NCBI GenBank assembly: GCA_009760855.2
Contig: WPIO01000001.1
Span: forward strand, 22,862,001-22,926,000
Reading direction: 5' to 3'
Length of the DNA: 64,000 nucleotides
From: Cristatella mucedo
Lineage: Eukaryota; Bryozoa; Phylactolaemata; Cristatellidae
Made by a program: the position numbers and the translations under genes
Shown here: piece after piece, positions 1-51,299 of the stretch
Numbering within the stretch: position 1 is the first letter of the stretch
How the letters are laid out: every line of letters begins with the position of its first letter
Notes under the pieces: generated by a model
Seen by the model: the letters and a program-made list of their open reading frames with translations, nothing else
Database searches by the model: none
Told to the model about the DNA's origin: nothing

Positions 1-217
1 AAGTTTAAAATGCAACTGCTTATTACAGCATTTGGTGGGTCTTTGTGATTCGTTCTTCGTGTGCATGTACCTTCTTACTATGCCTGCTGCTTGTGGTTGT
101 TACCACCAAACATTTGGCAATGCTTTATATGCAGCAGCTGTAAAGTGCCTAGAGAGAGAGATTCAGTTCTCCGAGGGTGCTATGCAAAAGGATTGTTATT
201 ATTATTATTATTATTAG
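1..217 (+). mobile_element. LINE family 1 (L2/CR1-like) 3' end
   Basis: From the end of the ORF and the 3' UTR (GTGGGTCTTTGTGATTCGT) to the terminal hairpin and an (ATT)n tail. It is cut by the window edge and diverged from the young copy at 57025-58585. Confidence 0.8.
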
Positions 218-269
218 CTAAGGCTAAGTCTAGCTTCTATAAAAAATGTTGTTGAATCCCTGATGCACA

Positions 270-2215
270 ATCCAAAAATGCCCATGTCTAATATCAACCA
301 TCTCCTTGTGGTGATATAGCTGATTGTTTCTCTAGCTTCTTTGTCAGAAAGATAGACAAGATAGGAGAGTCAGCCCTTAGGGTAGCAGCATCCCTTCTGG
401 ACTCCTGTCCCTTAATAACAACCTCACAGGACTCTTCTCCCTTAATTCCGTGCAGCACCCAGTGTCTCCATTAAAAGAGGCGACGAGTGACCTCATTCTG
501 AAATTCATCTCCCAATCAAAGAAGACTACTAGTCCTCTTAACCCTATTTCCTTTGTCCTAGTTCTACGATGCATCGATCTGCGGCTGTCATGAATAACCA
601 CCAAAATAAATATGTCCTTAGCCTCAGGATCTTTCCCGCCCCTTTCAAAAATACTTAAGTGAGGCCTCTGATTTAGAAAGCAACATTAAACCAAGAAAAA
701 TTGAGCAGTTTCCGTCAAGACTATTTTCTACCGTTCCTATCAGACACTAGAACGACTTGTGGCAGACCAGCTGAAGTTTTACAATTGAAACTTCAAACCC
801 TGCAAGCAAGCTCCAGCCTGATTTTAGAGCTAATCACTCCACAGAGTCAGCATTGCTCAAGATTTTTAACGACCATAGGAGTGCCGACTCATGTAAAGTC
901 TCGCTGCTTGTTTTTCCTGATTCTTCAGTAGCGTTTGATGCAATTGATGATCAAGTCCTTCTCGAGCGCCTCTCATTTCCCCGGGCATCACTGGCACTGC
1001 ACAACGACGGTCTTAGTTCAATCTCAGAGGGAGACCCCAGAGTAGTAATGCGTAATGGAGTCTTCAGAGCTACTTGTTGGTCCGCTTCTATTTACAGCGT
1101 ATACTCTTCCTCTTGCCGATGTACTCGAAAAGCATGATTTAGGCTTTCACTTCTATGCGAATGACACTCATTTGTACCATCGCTTTTATCTGTACCAGCC
1201 CTTAAGCATGACGAAGGCTCTCAACTCCCTTGCTGCATGTATTGCTGACATCCGCACATGGATGGCAACACATTTTCTCAAATTAAATGACGATAAAATC
1301 AACTTACTATTTATGGGCAAACCAAGTGCTACTTTAAAATTGAATAGCTTTACGCTCAAAATCGGCTCTGCCAGCATACCTCCTTTGGTATCTGCAAGAA
1401 ATCTAGGTATCCTGTTCCAAAGTGACCTTGCATTAGATGACCACATTAGCTCCATAGTAAAGTCTGCTTACCTTCGACGACATACCATGGCTAAAATTCG
1501 GGCTTGGTTAGACAGGGATACTACAGTATACTTTTATCCAAATTTGTCCATACATTCGTAACATCCCGTCTCGACTTCTGCAGCTCACTGCTTGCTGGTC
1601 TAGCGGGCTGTGCAATAAGATGCTTGCAGTTGGCGAAAACTATGTAGCTAGGCTTGTCTGTCGTGAGCGTCACAGTTGCCACATCACAGCACTACCAGCC
1701 GACCTGCAATGGGTCACAGTCAAGCAGCGTATCGACTTTAAGGTTATGTCATTGACTTTTTCTTGCGCCAGCCTACCAATCTGAACTACTCCCCCACCAA
1801 GATAGACATCGTGCCAGCTGCACTTCTGAATAAAATCGTTTTAGTTACAACGCATATTAACCTCAAATCCTTGGAAGACCGTGCCTTTAGTTCGTATGCT
1901 CCAAAAGCCTGAAACTCACTTCCGACTGAAGTTACGACATCCTCTGACGTGATAAGCGAACTTGTTTATCAGAGCATTTAGTGGGTATTTGTGATTCGTC
2001 CTTTGTGTACTTACGTGTACTGTCACTGCATGCTGCCACTCACCACATTTGCACGTTGTTACTGTGAATTTTTCCATAACCATATTTAGCTTATTGACGG
2101 TTTTCGCGCTATCAGTAACCGTTTGAGCATGCTTGCTTTACAGCACATGTAAAGTGCCAAGAAAGAGATTAAGTTCTCCGTGGGGGCTATTAATATATAT
2201 ATTTATTTATTTATT
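270..2215 (+). mobile_element. LINE family 1, long degenerate copy
   Basis: Carries pre-RT sequence (CFSSFFVRKIDKIGESALRV, about 325-395), an RT segment ([20 protein letters not shown], and FHFYANDTHLYH in place of the catalytic YADD, about 1075-1185), NLGILFQSDLALDDHISS, and the 3' tail at about 2150-2190. Reading frames change several times, so it is inactive. The endonuclease region is not recognisable. Confidence 0.8.
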
Positions 2216-2532
2216 TATATACGCAGCGCATACAGGCATTTACCCTAAACATGCATACTAAATAAGCAGCACGCGTGTCCTGAATGAGTAATATACACAT
2301 ACATTTGTAGACCCAGTATCTGCACATAAGTGATTATAGTACCGACCAACAGTAAGGAATTCCCAACAGGAATTTTCAGTGGAATGAAAGCCGTATGGCA
2401 GAAAAACGGAAAACTGGTAGCCTCTTCAGCTCGGTGTCATTGTGACAAAAATGATGGATAAGTTTGAACTATAATTATAGTTGATGATTGGTTGATTAAA
2501 TGATTAGTTGATTGATACAGTTGCGATTCTAC
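2216..2532. other. Downstream flank of galc-L, no gene
   Basis: AT-rich unique sequence after an ATTT-rich LINE tail. It contains TGATTGATTGATT-like runs at 2480-2515. No clear AATAAA on the minus strand close to the stop; the (TTTA)n run at 2203-2216 offers AATAAA-type hexamers about 380 bp downstream. Confidence 0.4.
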
Positions 2533-2572
2533 CTTTAGTAATGACTTGCTTATAAGCAAGTCATTACTAAAG
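2533..2572. repeat. Perfect 40-bp palindrome in the galc-L 3' UTR
   Basis: Two uninterrupted 20-bp inverted arms with no spacer (CTTTAGTAATGACTTGCTTA and its exact complement), 22 nt downstream of the galc-L stop codon. In RNA it would form a long hairpin. Confidence 0.95.
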
Positions 2573-2593
2573 CTAGAGTCACAGCAGCTCAGA

Positions 2594-23594
<21,001 letters not shown>

Positions 23595-23877
23595 CGTCAG
23601 TCGTTAGTTTAGGAGGCCACCCACTGTGTGTCCAGTAGCGACGGCTCCGGGGCTTGCCAGGCCAAGGAAGCTTTCCTACCTCACAGTCGTGAGATAGTTC
23701 CTCAGCCGCCGACACGACCCGACTAGAGCAGAGGGGGTGTGCCGACCGTTATGATTAGCTGGTTCGGGTGAAGTCAAGGATCAGCCCTCCCCTATAAAGT
23801 CGAGGCGAGAATTTTGTTGGCTACCACCCTGAATGGGTCAGCATTATGCTTGCTATATGTCTGCGGTTTAATAAAAA

Positions 23878-23990
23878 GAATAATAGTCCAATATTTCTAT
23901 AGAGCCTTAAGAGAACTAACTACATTTGCATCTCTTTCTAGGCACTTAGCGGTCAAATGGTTACTATGGTCATGGTTAATGGTTAACTAG
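23878..23990 (-). mobile_element. LINE family 1 tail
   Basis: AATAATAGTCC, then GAGCCTTAAGAGAACTAA and TCTTTCTAGGCACTTAGC, the complement of the terminal hairpin. Confidence 0.65.
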
Positions 23991-24216
23991 CACGCCTCAG
24001 AAATGAGCCCGTGTTATCAGCATTATCCGTCGTCGCCCATTTTGAGTTCTATCTGATAGCGGTGCTCGCGAATACTCAGCCATCGCTTAACCGGCGTTGG
24101 GAACCCTGGGACCGCTCCCGGTCCTGCGTGCCGGGGAGGTTGCTGCATAATGGTAAATATAGGTTGTACGTTAGGTCGGAGCACTAAGTGAGTCTCTGTG
24201 CGTCTTCAATTCGGAG

Positions 24217-24350
24217 AGGAGCCGGGCAGAAAATAGCTCAAACTCGGAAAGAAGCTAGCCAGAAAATACAGCATACTAGGAAGCGCGCTAGCCAGAGTAC
24301 AAATCACACCAGGGAACGCGCTATCTAGAGCATACATCAGAAGGAGGGAA
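24217..24350 (+). repeat. Degenerate ~33-bp tandem repeat, four units
   Basis: Successive units contain GCCGGGCAGAAAATAGCTC, GCTAGCCAGAAAATACAGC, GCTAGCCAGAGTACAAATC and GCTATCTAGAGCATACATC, spaced 31-34 bp. Confidence 0.6.
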
Positions 24351-25764
24351 AGGAGGGCCAACCAAGAGCTGTCGCGAGTATTTTGAAGGCTCTGCCGGAT
24401 CGGCCCGCAGGTGAGCCTCTCTGGAAGACCACCTGAATGGCGACGAGTTATGACCCAATTTGATGATCAGTTTTGTCTGAGTGTGATTGCCCATGGGAAA
24501 ATCCAGTACAGGTCCAAAAAGCCAGACAGTTGATGAATGAAATGAGCGACATGCTTAGCACATAGTAGAGAAGAGTAGAGAGATAAGTTTCCGACGTAGC
24601 AAGAAGAAGCTAAAGCCTACGGCGAGAAGCAGCGAAGCAGAACTGAGGCTTCGCTGCTGCGTTCAGCTGGCAAACTCTAGGGAGACCTCTGGTCCGCCCT
24701 CTCTGTATCGCACAGTCGCTGGTGTGGCAGTGCCCGTAATTAAGCCTTAGTTTGGCTGCTAGGGAACGTGTCGCCGAGTGGAGATTGCCTATATTGCAGA
24801 AGTATCAGGGTCAGTGAGTCTTGTGGGTGCTTCCACTAACTATTAATTGCAGAACACTCGCGATTCACTGTCTCAATAAGCTCTATGTTGGTGGCCGTGC
24901 TTGTTGCTGATGCGATGCTGCAGAGAGGGCGGTGCTGACCGACCTACAGTATTGTGCCCCGCCTTCTGGAGGGCTGGGATCGGGTGATCCTACTTTTAAG
25001 ACAGGCATGGGATGGATATTTAGGAATTAAAATTAGCTGGTTGACCTTGGCACTTTATACAAATACAAAGACGTTATACAAATGCATCATGAAAGCAAAC
25101 TGACTTCAAATGGCCGAATGGTCTCAAATGTTTAGCTCGGCGAGACGGCTGGATAAGCCGGACGCAGCCGCTAAAGCATGATCTTGATTTTTTTTTATCA
25201 AAGTCGTACCCTTAATAATGCACTTCAAAAAATTCAAGTGCTCAAGCTTCTCGCTACTCCGTTTTGAGCAAGATTGCGAAGGTCCTATAAGAGTCGGTCG
25301 CAGACTTCCTCTTTCGGTCTGCCAGGGATAGTTACTTCATACTTTCGAAAAGTCAACTGCCTCTTGTAAATATTGCCTGAGATTGTATTATTGGTAAACT
25401 TGGAAAATTTCAGCTTGATCGTGCAAATGAATAAGCAGCAGCTGAACGCTAATTATAGTCAGCGTTTTTGAAATGCAGTACTAAATGTCACAATTTGTAT
25501 ACCTTGGCAAACAGTTTTTTCCTAATTGCTTCCGTCTTACAAGATGTTTAGAAAATTTTAATTTTCTCTAAAAGCTTTGCTTTAGTGAACAAGACTGATA
25601 TTACATTGAAAGTAATCGCTTTTCAGCAAGAAAGCTGATTAATTCGCCTGTTTTGGTTTACATTAGTCAAAAAGAGCAGCAAAAAATCCAAATTAACCTT
25701 CATTTACTCTAAAGTAATTCAAAAATTACCCCTTAAAAGGATTCAGAACTATTTAGCATAAAGG

Positions 25765-26400
25765 ACTAATCACAGGCACCCATTAAATGCTGTAGATGCG
25801 TTTTAGTTTCTTTTTAAATGTGAACAAGTCAAGAGATGCCGTGACACAAGTCGGGAGTGAGTTCCAGGCTCTGGGAGCATACATAATAAAGGCACGGTCT
25901 CTAAGGGATCTGAGATTCGCACAAAGTATGGCTAAGAAGTTAGATTCCGTAAAACGGGTGGTACAATGCTTAGCCTGGTGATTTCTGAAAGAGGGTCGTA
26001 CGATGCCTAGCCTGGTGGGGCAGTAGATCTAATAGGCAGGCTGGAGCCAAAGAATGGAGGGACCTAAAAGTGAGTGACAAAACCTTGAAGTCAATGAGTT
26101 GTTTGACTGGGAGCCAGTACAGGTCAGTGAGATGTGGCGTGATGTGGCAATTGCGACGCTCACGACAGACAAGCCTACCTACAGAGTTTTGCATCAGTTG
26201 TGAGCGCGTGAGTGCACAGGCCGGTAGATCAGCAAGCAATGAGTTACAGAAGTCAAAACGGGATGTCACAAATGTATGGACCAATTTATATGTGGTATAA
26301 CTGTCTAGAAAGCCCGAATGTTAGCAATATTATGTAGTTGAAAGTAGGCAGACTTGACTATGGAGCCGATGTAGTCGTCTTATGAAAGATCATTTTGGTA
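25765..26400 (-). mobile_element. LINE family 1, ORF C-terminal part
   Basis: The minus strand encodes [20 protein letters not shown] (about 26240-26270), LVCRERRNCHITPHLTDLYW and [17 protein letters not shown]-type sequence. Lacks the 3' hairpin at its left end. Upstream pieces may continue to about 26530. Confidence 0.8.
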
Positions 26401-26844
26401 TATATAGTAGCCGTACTTCAAGTCACTCAGCAAAATCTTGACACTGATGCAGTCCTCATTGAGGTGCACAGAGTGAGCCATTGGGAGAGACGGGTACTGT
26501 TCCAAGTATAAAGTAGGACGGCTTTGAGGCTAGTGAATAAGCTGTCAATAAATTGGCGCCATTCATTCGGATTATTGTGGTTATTCAAATAGGCCGGCTA
26601 CGTTGCTGCAGAAGCGCAGCAAATCTTGCCGAGTGGATAAGCTGAGAAAAAAGTCGGTAACGGTTTGTCTGATCTCTTACTTTCACACTATCATCCACTA
26701 ACTTCCACCCCCTGAGTCTGGATGTCAGAAGCTCAGCATTGGTCTGGTAAGACAAAGATCTCTCATCACATTGTTGAAAAATTTCTGGTTGGATAAGTAT
26801 GGTTTTCTCTCCTCAGCCGCATCGCCAAAATTATAATGTGTAAT

Positions 26845-27190
26845 GTAATGTAATGTATCTCCGTCTGTAACTCCACTAAGTCATAAAGACCATGTGGGTG
26901 TTACGCAGGAGAGTTTTGTATAGCGCACTCACAGCCTAAGCGGCTTTCGGTACGCATTCGGTAGCCAACAGACTTCGTCTCACGCAACAAAAAGAAAGTG
27001 GGAAGCATAGCAGAGTCAGGAGAGCAGTTGAGGTAGTGAGTAGCATAGAAGTAGCAGCTCAGGACCGCTGAAAAGGTTGAGCCATAGTCGGCAAGAGGAG
27101 AGTAGTTGTCGTTGCGTAAGAATTGTGGAAGCGAGTTCCAAAGTCTAGGACCTGCAGAGCTAAAGTATCTGCCGCCAACGGTCTTCTAGA
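26845..27190 (-). mobile_element. LINE family 2 3' end with (TTACA)n tail
   Basis: TAATGTAATGTAATGTATCTC marks the pentameric tail; then CTGTAACTCCACTAAGTC, and up to TCTAGGACCTGCAGAGCTAA. The right end abuts unique sequence near 27190. Confidence 0.85.
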
Positions 27191-28087
27191 CGCTTGGAAG
27201 GGTCTGCTATGCCAAAGTAATAGTTGCGGTTGAGTGGTGAGTTGGCTCCCGCCAAAGTCTTTGGATAACAAACTTGTTGGCTCTTTATGCTCCCCTGCAC
27301 CAGCCTATAAACGTAAAAGCATAATATATACATTAAAAGATTATATTTCTCACATTGACGAGAGTTGTGCAAGAAATTCAATATACAGAGCAATAATTGT
27401 TTAAGCTACCTTCAAAATTTCTCTTGAAGATTTCACGTATGAAGTAAGGTACCCAGAGTTAGCGTTGATCCCCGACAGGCAGGGAAAATAATGCTTCGAG
27501 GGCCTCGCAATTCGTAGTATACGCTCTCGAGTAATTTTCCGTTCTTATCTTGATAAATTGTCCACATAGTAATCAAATGCAGTGTCTGAGCGCAAGTGAC
27601 CTCTTGAAACCATGTAAATAAAATAGGGCTATTTAGTATTCTCTTACTCTGCAATAATAAACTAAGACTTTCGCTTACGGCACCCGCACTGTTTTTTATT
27701 CTATGAAGACACTCTTTAGTGTGATGTCCTTGTAACTCGCAATAATTTGGGGAGCGGCACAACGTGTGCTATGTGTGGGAACCTGACGCATGTACTGTAG
27801 CTAACAGAAAGACAGGAGATTATTATTGTCGCTACCACAGAAGCAAAGTTGTTTGGGATCAAAAGCTATTGCCTATATCTTTAAGGCATATGAGATTGGG
27901 CAAACACACTTTGTACCACAGGGCAGTTATTAAATGGAGTTATTTTGCATAGTTATATTATGCTACCGCAGTGAATCATAAAAGACCATTACGGTACTTC
28001 ACCTATTACTTGCACTAGTTCATTCACATGTAGTGATAGATTAAGCAAAGGCAGGAGAAAGTGATGTAATCAATAGTTTAGAACCCT

Positions 28088-28205
28088 TAATAATAATAAT
28101 AATAATACATTTGATAAAGCGCCCTCAGAGAACTCAATATCTCTCTAGGCGCTTTACATATGCTGCAAAGGAAACGTGATTGAATGGTAAGTAACGGTTA
28201 ACGAA
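28088..28205 (-). mobile_element. LINE family 1 3' tail
   Basis: (AAT)n, AAAGCGCCCTCAGAGAACTC and CTAGGCGCTTTACATATGCT. Little divergence in the hairpin. Confidence 0.8.
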
Positions 28206-28954
28206 TGGGTACGTCATAATGAGTCACTGACCTATTCAAATCAGCGTCGTGTTGCTTACACTTGATCTTGCCAGGTCATGTGTACAGTTGGGAGTTTTTC
28301 TAGAGAGGGCCGAGGATTTGCTTTTTCAATTGCTATTTAAAAATGGCCCCGCAGACGCGAGTTGAGTGGGATCTACCTGGCTGATCCCACACTTTTTTAT
28401 GAGTCACTATATTGGTACTGGTAGAATGACGCGTTATTGATTTCAAATTATTCAAAATAAAACAAAGAGTTCTGTTCTAACTGAGAGCCTGACACACACA
28501 CAGATGAGAATTTTCTCTTTAAGTGCCGACCTAGCTTTCGGAGTATTTTGAGAGCTCAAGAGATATGTATAGGGGTGAAAGCCTCCAATTTCTCTTTACA
28601 AGGGTCGTTAAAAATATTATGTACTTTCAGATATAGCAAGTTTCACGAGCCCTCAATTTAAATGCGAGTGCACAGGTTCTTACACTGAGAATCTGCTTTT
28701 CTGTGTCTCTATTTCTTGTGTGAGCAGAAGCGCAATGTATTGGAGCCTAACATTGTTAGGATGCACTAGGCGAAATGTATTGGCGCCTACAAATGTTAGG
28801 ATGCACTATTTTTTCACACCGGCGAGCTTGTGTCATTTATTGCCCGCTCAAATTAACCTTCAGTTTGTGTACCACCAAAGCAGCTGCCATCACGCCAACC
28901 TACAAATCTGTCGCACTTGGTGCCGATCAATCGCCCAACAGATTCAGCTGACAA

Positions 28955-29095
28955 TAGTAATAATAATAAAACACTCGAATAGTGCCTTCAGAGAACGGTG
29001 ACTCTCTCACGAGGCACTTCACAGATGCTGCATATAAAGCATTACCAATTATTCGGTGGTAACATTCGCAAGCAGCCTCAGATCTGCCACTCACA
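28955..29095 (-). mobile_element. LINE family 1 3' tail, diverged subtype
   Basis: AATAATAATAAA, then GTGCCTTCAGAGAACGGTG and GCACTTCACAGATGCTGC, and the complement of CATTTGGCAATGCTTTATAT-type sequence seen at 110-135. The same subtype as the copy at 1-217. Confidence 0.65.
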
Positions 29096-30235
29096 GCATT
29101 GGCGTGGTCTGACTGACCGCCCGACTGTCGACGCCTTACTTGCACGCTCCTCCCTCTGCTGCCGACTCTGGACAGACGCTTCCCTTTCCTCTCGCTTGTT
29201 GTATTCTTAGCTTAAATATTAAAAGAACTGGCCTGGTGTATATTTATGCATGTTAGAGTTATCCATCCGACAATAGTGATCCCAACAAGCTACAGGCATG
29301 TGCTGGCGTTACATTATTACCTTTCACTGATCTCTAGTTTACTGTCATTTGATGAATTCACCCGAACCTCTGTTCCGCGGCCTGGTTCTCCTCATAAATA
29401 ATCGCAAGATGTTGTGGAATGAGTGGATGGGTGGAATACAAAATTACGTGCCACGAAATCCGGTGAGGAAATTGTCCAAGTAATTTAAATCACCGAAATC
29501 TCGTGGCGAAAAACGAGAAACTAGTGCATTTCTGGCAAAGCAAAATCAAAAGCTAACTAAAGGCACTGCCACAATAATACCACTTGGCTACACAACGCTG
29601 GAAGAATGGGATCGAAAGAATAAAGTTTAAACAGCGCAGATAGTCAGCAAACTACTCCACCCACTGAGCATTTCTGGGGCACTGGTCGCTAGGCGAGAGA
29701 TGCTAATGTGGTTGAAAATGCCACCGGCAGGTTCGTGCCAGCCCTGAGCGGAAACTTGGTCTGTCCTATGATAAGCTAGCACAGCGAATCGTGCACGGTG
29801 GAGTAATTGTTTGCAAGAGACTCGTGGAGTGTTTGCTTGCATGCATCGCACCGTGGTTACATCATTAAAAATTGGAGAGTCGTTAGGTCAATCATCTGGA
29901 GATAACATCTGTCACAGAACAACATTAAAAATGAGACATGCTGTCTCTGGAGAAAGCAAAAGGTGTGGTTTCATTTAGTTGATGACACTGCCCCTGATCA
30001 TTGTACGAGTGGGCTGTGACACTCGATGTGTTAGGCACTCGGGACGTGCTATTGGTGATTGGTATGACAAAGGGGTCAAGGCATTCCAGTGGGCGAGATG
30101 GGCAAAGAGAATCGTGCTCCGCCCTGCTCCGTGAGTGGTGAAATAAACCGGCGGTGTAGCTCGTCGGCGGGCGTTCTGTGCTGTTCGCGACGATAACTAA
30201 AGCTACAAAAGGCAAAAGTCAGCAAATAAAATATC

Positions 30236-30360
30236 TTATTTTAGTTATAGCGACCGAAGAGCCTTCTTGAAAATTACCACCGCTTGCAGTGGGCAATAAA
30301 GAATTACCTGCAGTAAGACTCCGACTAGGGTCATGAAAAGTGAGCCGCCTATACACGCTG
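30236..30360 (-). mobile_element. SINE-A, degenerate
   Basis: TTATAGCGACCGAAGAGCC, ACCACCGCTTGCAGTGGGC and a degraded head near 30330-30360. Confidence 0.6.
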
Positions 30361-30914
30361 CTAGCCTTTCGCGATTTCTTGGCGATCTTGACATAGTATT
30401 TCTCTGGTAAGATTCAAAGGATAATACTGCAAAAAATCCGATCGGGGACGGACATTGCAACCCATCTTTTAAAATTGTTTTCACAGCGTTACTTTCACCG
30501 GAATTTGTTGGATGCTCTAGCGAATGGAAACGTGTATGCCATCTATCGCCCGTTTCAATCTTTGCTCTTCACATCAAATATCTCAGACCTTGTTTTTAAT
30601 TGTCATTTTTTATTTTGCTTCAGCATGAGCATGGTAAAAATAAACAAGCCTCTTCTCCTAGTAAAATTGTTGCAGCAACATTTTCATGTACCTGAAGAAT
30701 TGGAAACTACTGGCGACTATTGAAAAACTTAAGCAGCAACCAGGTCGCAAAATGTAATCCGGTTTAGATAAGTCGCCGCAGCAAAATTGGTTCATGTATT
30801 TGCATAATTCCATCCAGACTAAGCTAATTATTTGTAGGCCTTCTACCAGCGAAACAAATTGTCTGTCGTGAAAGCCAGAAACCGGCATCTTACAATATTT
30901 TTTTAACTTGCAAG

Positions 30915-31075
30915 ATCCCGTTAGTCACTTTCAGGACCATTCATTCTCTTGCTCCGACTTACATACCTATCTGAAATAATTTCTAGGGATTTACCTCTAC
31001 AACTCCTCTGACACAGATCGTTTGGCAATGCCTCTAACCTCCATCAAATTTATTGGAGATGTCAGTAATTACAAT
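30915..31075 (+). mobile_element. LINE family 1 fragment
   Basis: Stretch matching FRTIHSLAPTYLSE and PLTSIKFIGD-type sequence. Another short piece of the upstream region may lie at 31480-31560. Confidence 0.5.
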
Positions 31076-33056
31076 ACTGAACTGATTTCGGGTCCTTGTA
31101 CTACCATAGGCAGAGCATCTTTCCAAGAGTCTAATGTAGAAGCTGATAGGGCTGTCAAAATCTTTGTCAGCACACATCGGCTATCCGTTGAGGCTTGAAA
31201 GTACCGAGTACATAAGGGATCTGCTCAAGGAACGCCTACTCACAATTTGTACTCGCCCACTTACCATTATTTTCGATCTTTTCCAATCTTCCAGCACCTC
31301 AGATTTTGTAGACTTTCACTAAGTTTGTATTCCCGATATTTTGCTAGGATGGAAACAGCGTTTTCATTAAATGATAAGACGAACCGAATAACTCCGGGCA
31401 AACAAAAATATCGCTCAGATATTGGAAAGCTTTACTCCAAGTCGCCCTAACCAGAATTGCCCGTCTGAATTATGGGTGCCGAGTTTCAAAATTATCTTTC
31501 ATAAGACGGCTACATCGGATCCACAGTAGAATCTACCTATTTCAGTTACGTCAAATTTCGCCATGCTTAAATAAGGGCATCACAGTAAGGTTAGCCAAGA
31601 CACACTTGTGACACCCAGTCCCAACTTCAGTAACTGATTTCTTCCAGGTCTTCCAACTCGTGCATGATTACGGATGGTGCACAAACTCAGCGGAAATACA
31701 AGTTCGCCGTGAATATCTCTGCTGATATACTACACCACGTTTCTCGCTCCAGATATGTTCAAGGTCACTTCATTGTTTTGCTCAGTCTTACTGATCTGAT
31801 ATACCTACTCCTCGCAGTTCTCTCACCACCTACTACCCTTACTAAGGACGTTTAGCTGCGCTTGTTACCAATTTGCACCGAAACCACAGGACTCTCTATC
31901 GACTGACAAGTAAACGCCCCGACTTTTCGCTACATCTAAAGCAAAGCCAACCTGCTCCTCATAGAATTTGCTTCGTCTATGTGAAGTGTCTCGAGAGATT
32001 TGCTTGTCTTACGAGCTGTACGAAGTCATATTGCTATTGTTACAGGAGTAAAACCACATGAATTAGCTCAGGTCGCAGTGTTAAGGTTATTAGCCACAAG
32101 AACTGAAGCCAGGGGCCACCGTAATCAGCCCCAGGTTAGTCTCTTGCCAAGAGACTACTAGTGATTCTTGCATTATTAGAATCACGAACCGCTCATTTTT
32201 TGGTCATATTATCTTCATATTTGTGCCGTTGTACACAGATTTGCATTTTTTAGCCGTAATAACTTCATTTTTGTGTTACCACATACAAACTGCAGCAAAT
32301 CTGGTAGTGACCGGGGGCAAGTCGCTTGGTAACTCATGTTGTCAACGAGGGCAAGTAAATATATTTTCGCATTATGTATGGAATTTTACGAAAACCTTGT
32401 CTATTAGACGTTTATCGTCTGCATACTAATGATTTTGCTGCACCGGTCGATCGTACCAGCTCTTGGCTGTCTGTAGGCGACATTTTTGGACACCGATCTT
32501 TCCTATCGGGTAAGGTGTCGGAAGCTGTTCTAGTGCAACGTCGGCTTAGTCATTCCAAAATCCGATTACCAAAATCATTAGACGGTCATTAGTCAAGACA
32601 GATGAGTCGAAAGAAAACAGCGTACCGTTAGTTCAGGCTCTGTGAAAAGTGCAGCTACTGCTACCGCAGTGATTAAACAGATTCAGCAGTTCTACTATTT
32701 AAGGACAACGATTACATTTATTTGCCTCCATTTGTTATAACCCTGCTTCTTCCTAATCAATGCGATGAAGTGAAATGTGGAATGCTATCGAGGAAAATTC
32801 GACAGAAGACTTGGCAATTCACTTTTCCAAAGTTTGGAAACCAATAAAAAAGTTTCGTGTCAGTCAAATCGAATGATTTATAGAAACAGTAATGTGCATA
32901 TTAAGAAATAACTCGGCATAGCTGCGAAAACAATGCACTAAGGAGTCGTATAAACAAATTGCAGCTAAGGCACTTGACAGCACACCAAACTACTAATTGC
33001 AAAGCTAGTGGAAATATGCAGTTCGGTCGCACTGAGCTTAGTTGTCTATCCAATGG

Positions 33057-50675
<17,619 letters not shown>

Positions 50676-51299
50676 AAGTGCGGCAGGGACGGCCGGCCTA
50701 GAGCCGGAAGAACGCGCATTACTACCTCCTCTTCAGAAGAATCTCGCCTATCGATGTAGTACGCGTGCTCTCAGAACCTACCGGTGCCTCTGGCTGCGCT
50801 GTGCCGTTATCCTTCTGCACACGCCCCTCTAGAAGTTCATCGAAGCATCTTTTTGCTGTCTTCTGACTGAGCCAGGTACATTTGGCACGCCGTCAGCATC
50901 CGCACTTCCCTCGCCAGCCGTCGTAGGAGCCCTGTTTATCAAACTGACTGGCAGACTGGTGTTTAGTTTGCGATGACCGCGCTAGTTAGTTATGCCACCA
51001 CCATAAGTTTAGGGAAGGCAAGGATAGGCTAATACAAGGCTTGCAAGATGATCCGAAATAGGAATGTCATCTAATACCACCTGTGCAAAGGCTACAACGG
51101 AAATACCGGCCGAGCCTATTTTGAGGATTACACTTTCCAGTTCTTAGTGGCATTACGGTAGCCAATAGCTGTTATGTTGTATTTATCCTTATTCTGTGCT
51201 CACGTGTGCACGATTCAGTGCATGTTATTGGTAAGGGGTCTTACCAACCGTTGGCTCTGATAGTCTTATGTGCTTTTGCTTACTGGTCTCGGCGTGATG

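Larger units (their letters stand above)
23595..33056. other. Intergenic region between galc-R and galc-L
   Basis: 9.5 kb with no supported gene. Contents: LINE family 1 pieces at 23878-23990, 25765-26400, 28088-28205, 28955-29095 and 30915-31075; LINE family 2 at 26845-27190; SINE-A at 30236-30360; a degenerate minisatellite at 24217-24350; a 40-bp tandem duplication at 28729-28808. 31600-33050 is AT-rich and featureless. The galc-L promoter must lie just above 23594; no TATA box on the minus strand is convincing. Confidence 0.5.

Noticed and set aside
23690-23880. Plus-strand TATAAAG and AATAAA about 70 bp apart upstream of galc-L, LTR-like
   Set aside because: No TG...CA ends or target-site duplication could be found.
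27433-27762. 109-codon minus-strand open stretch with several Cys and His
   Set aside because: No ATG at its start (TTG), no clear acceptor, no recognised family; could be an exon but not supported.
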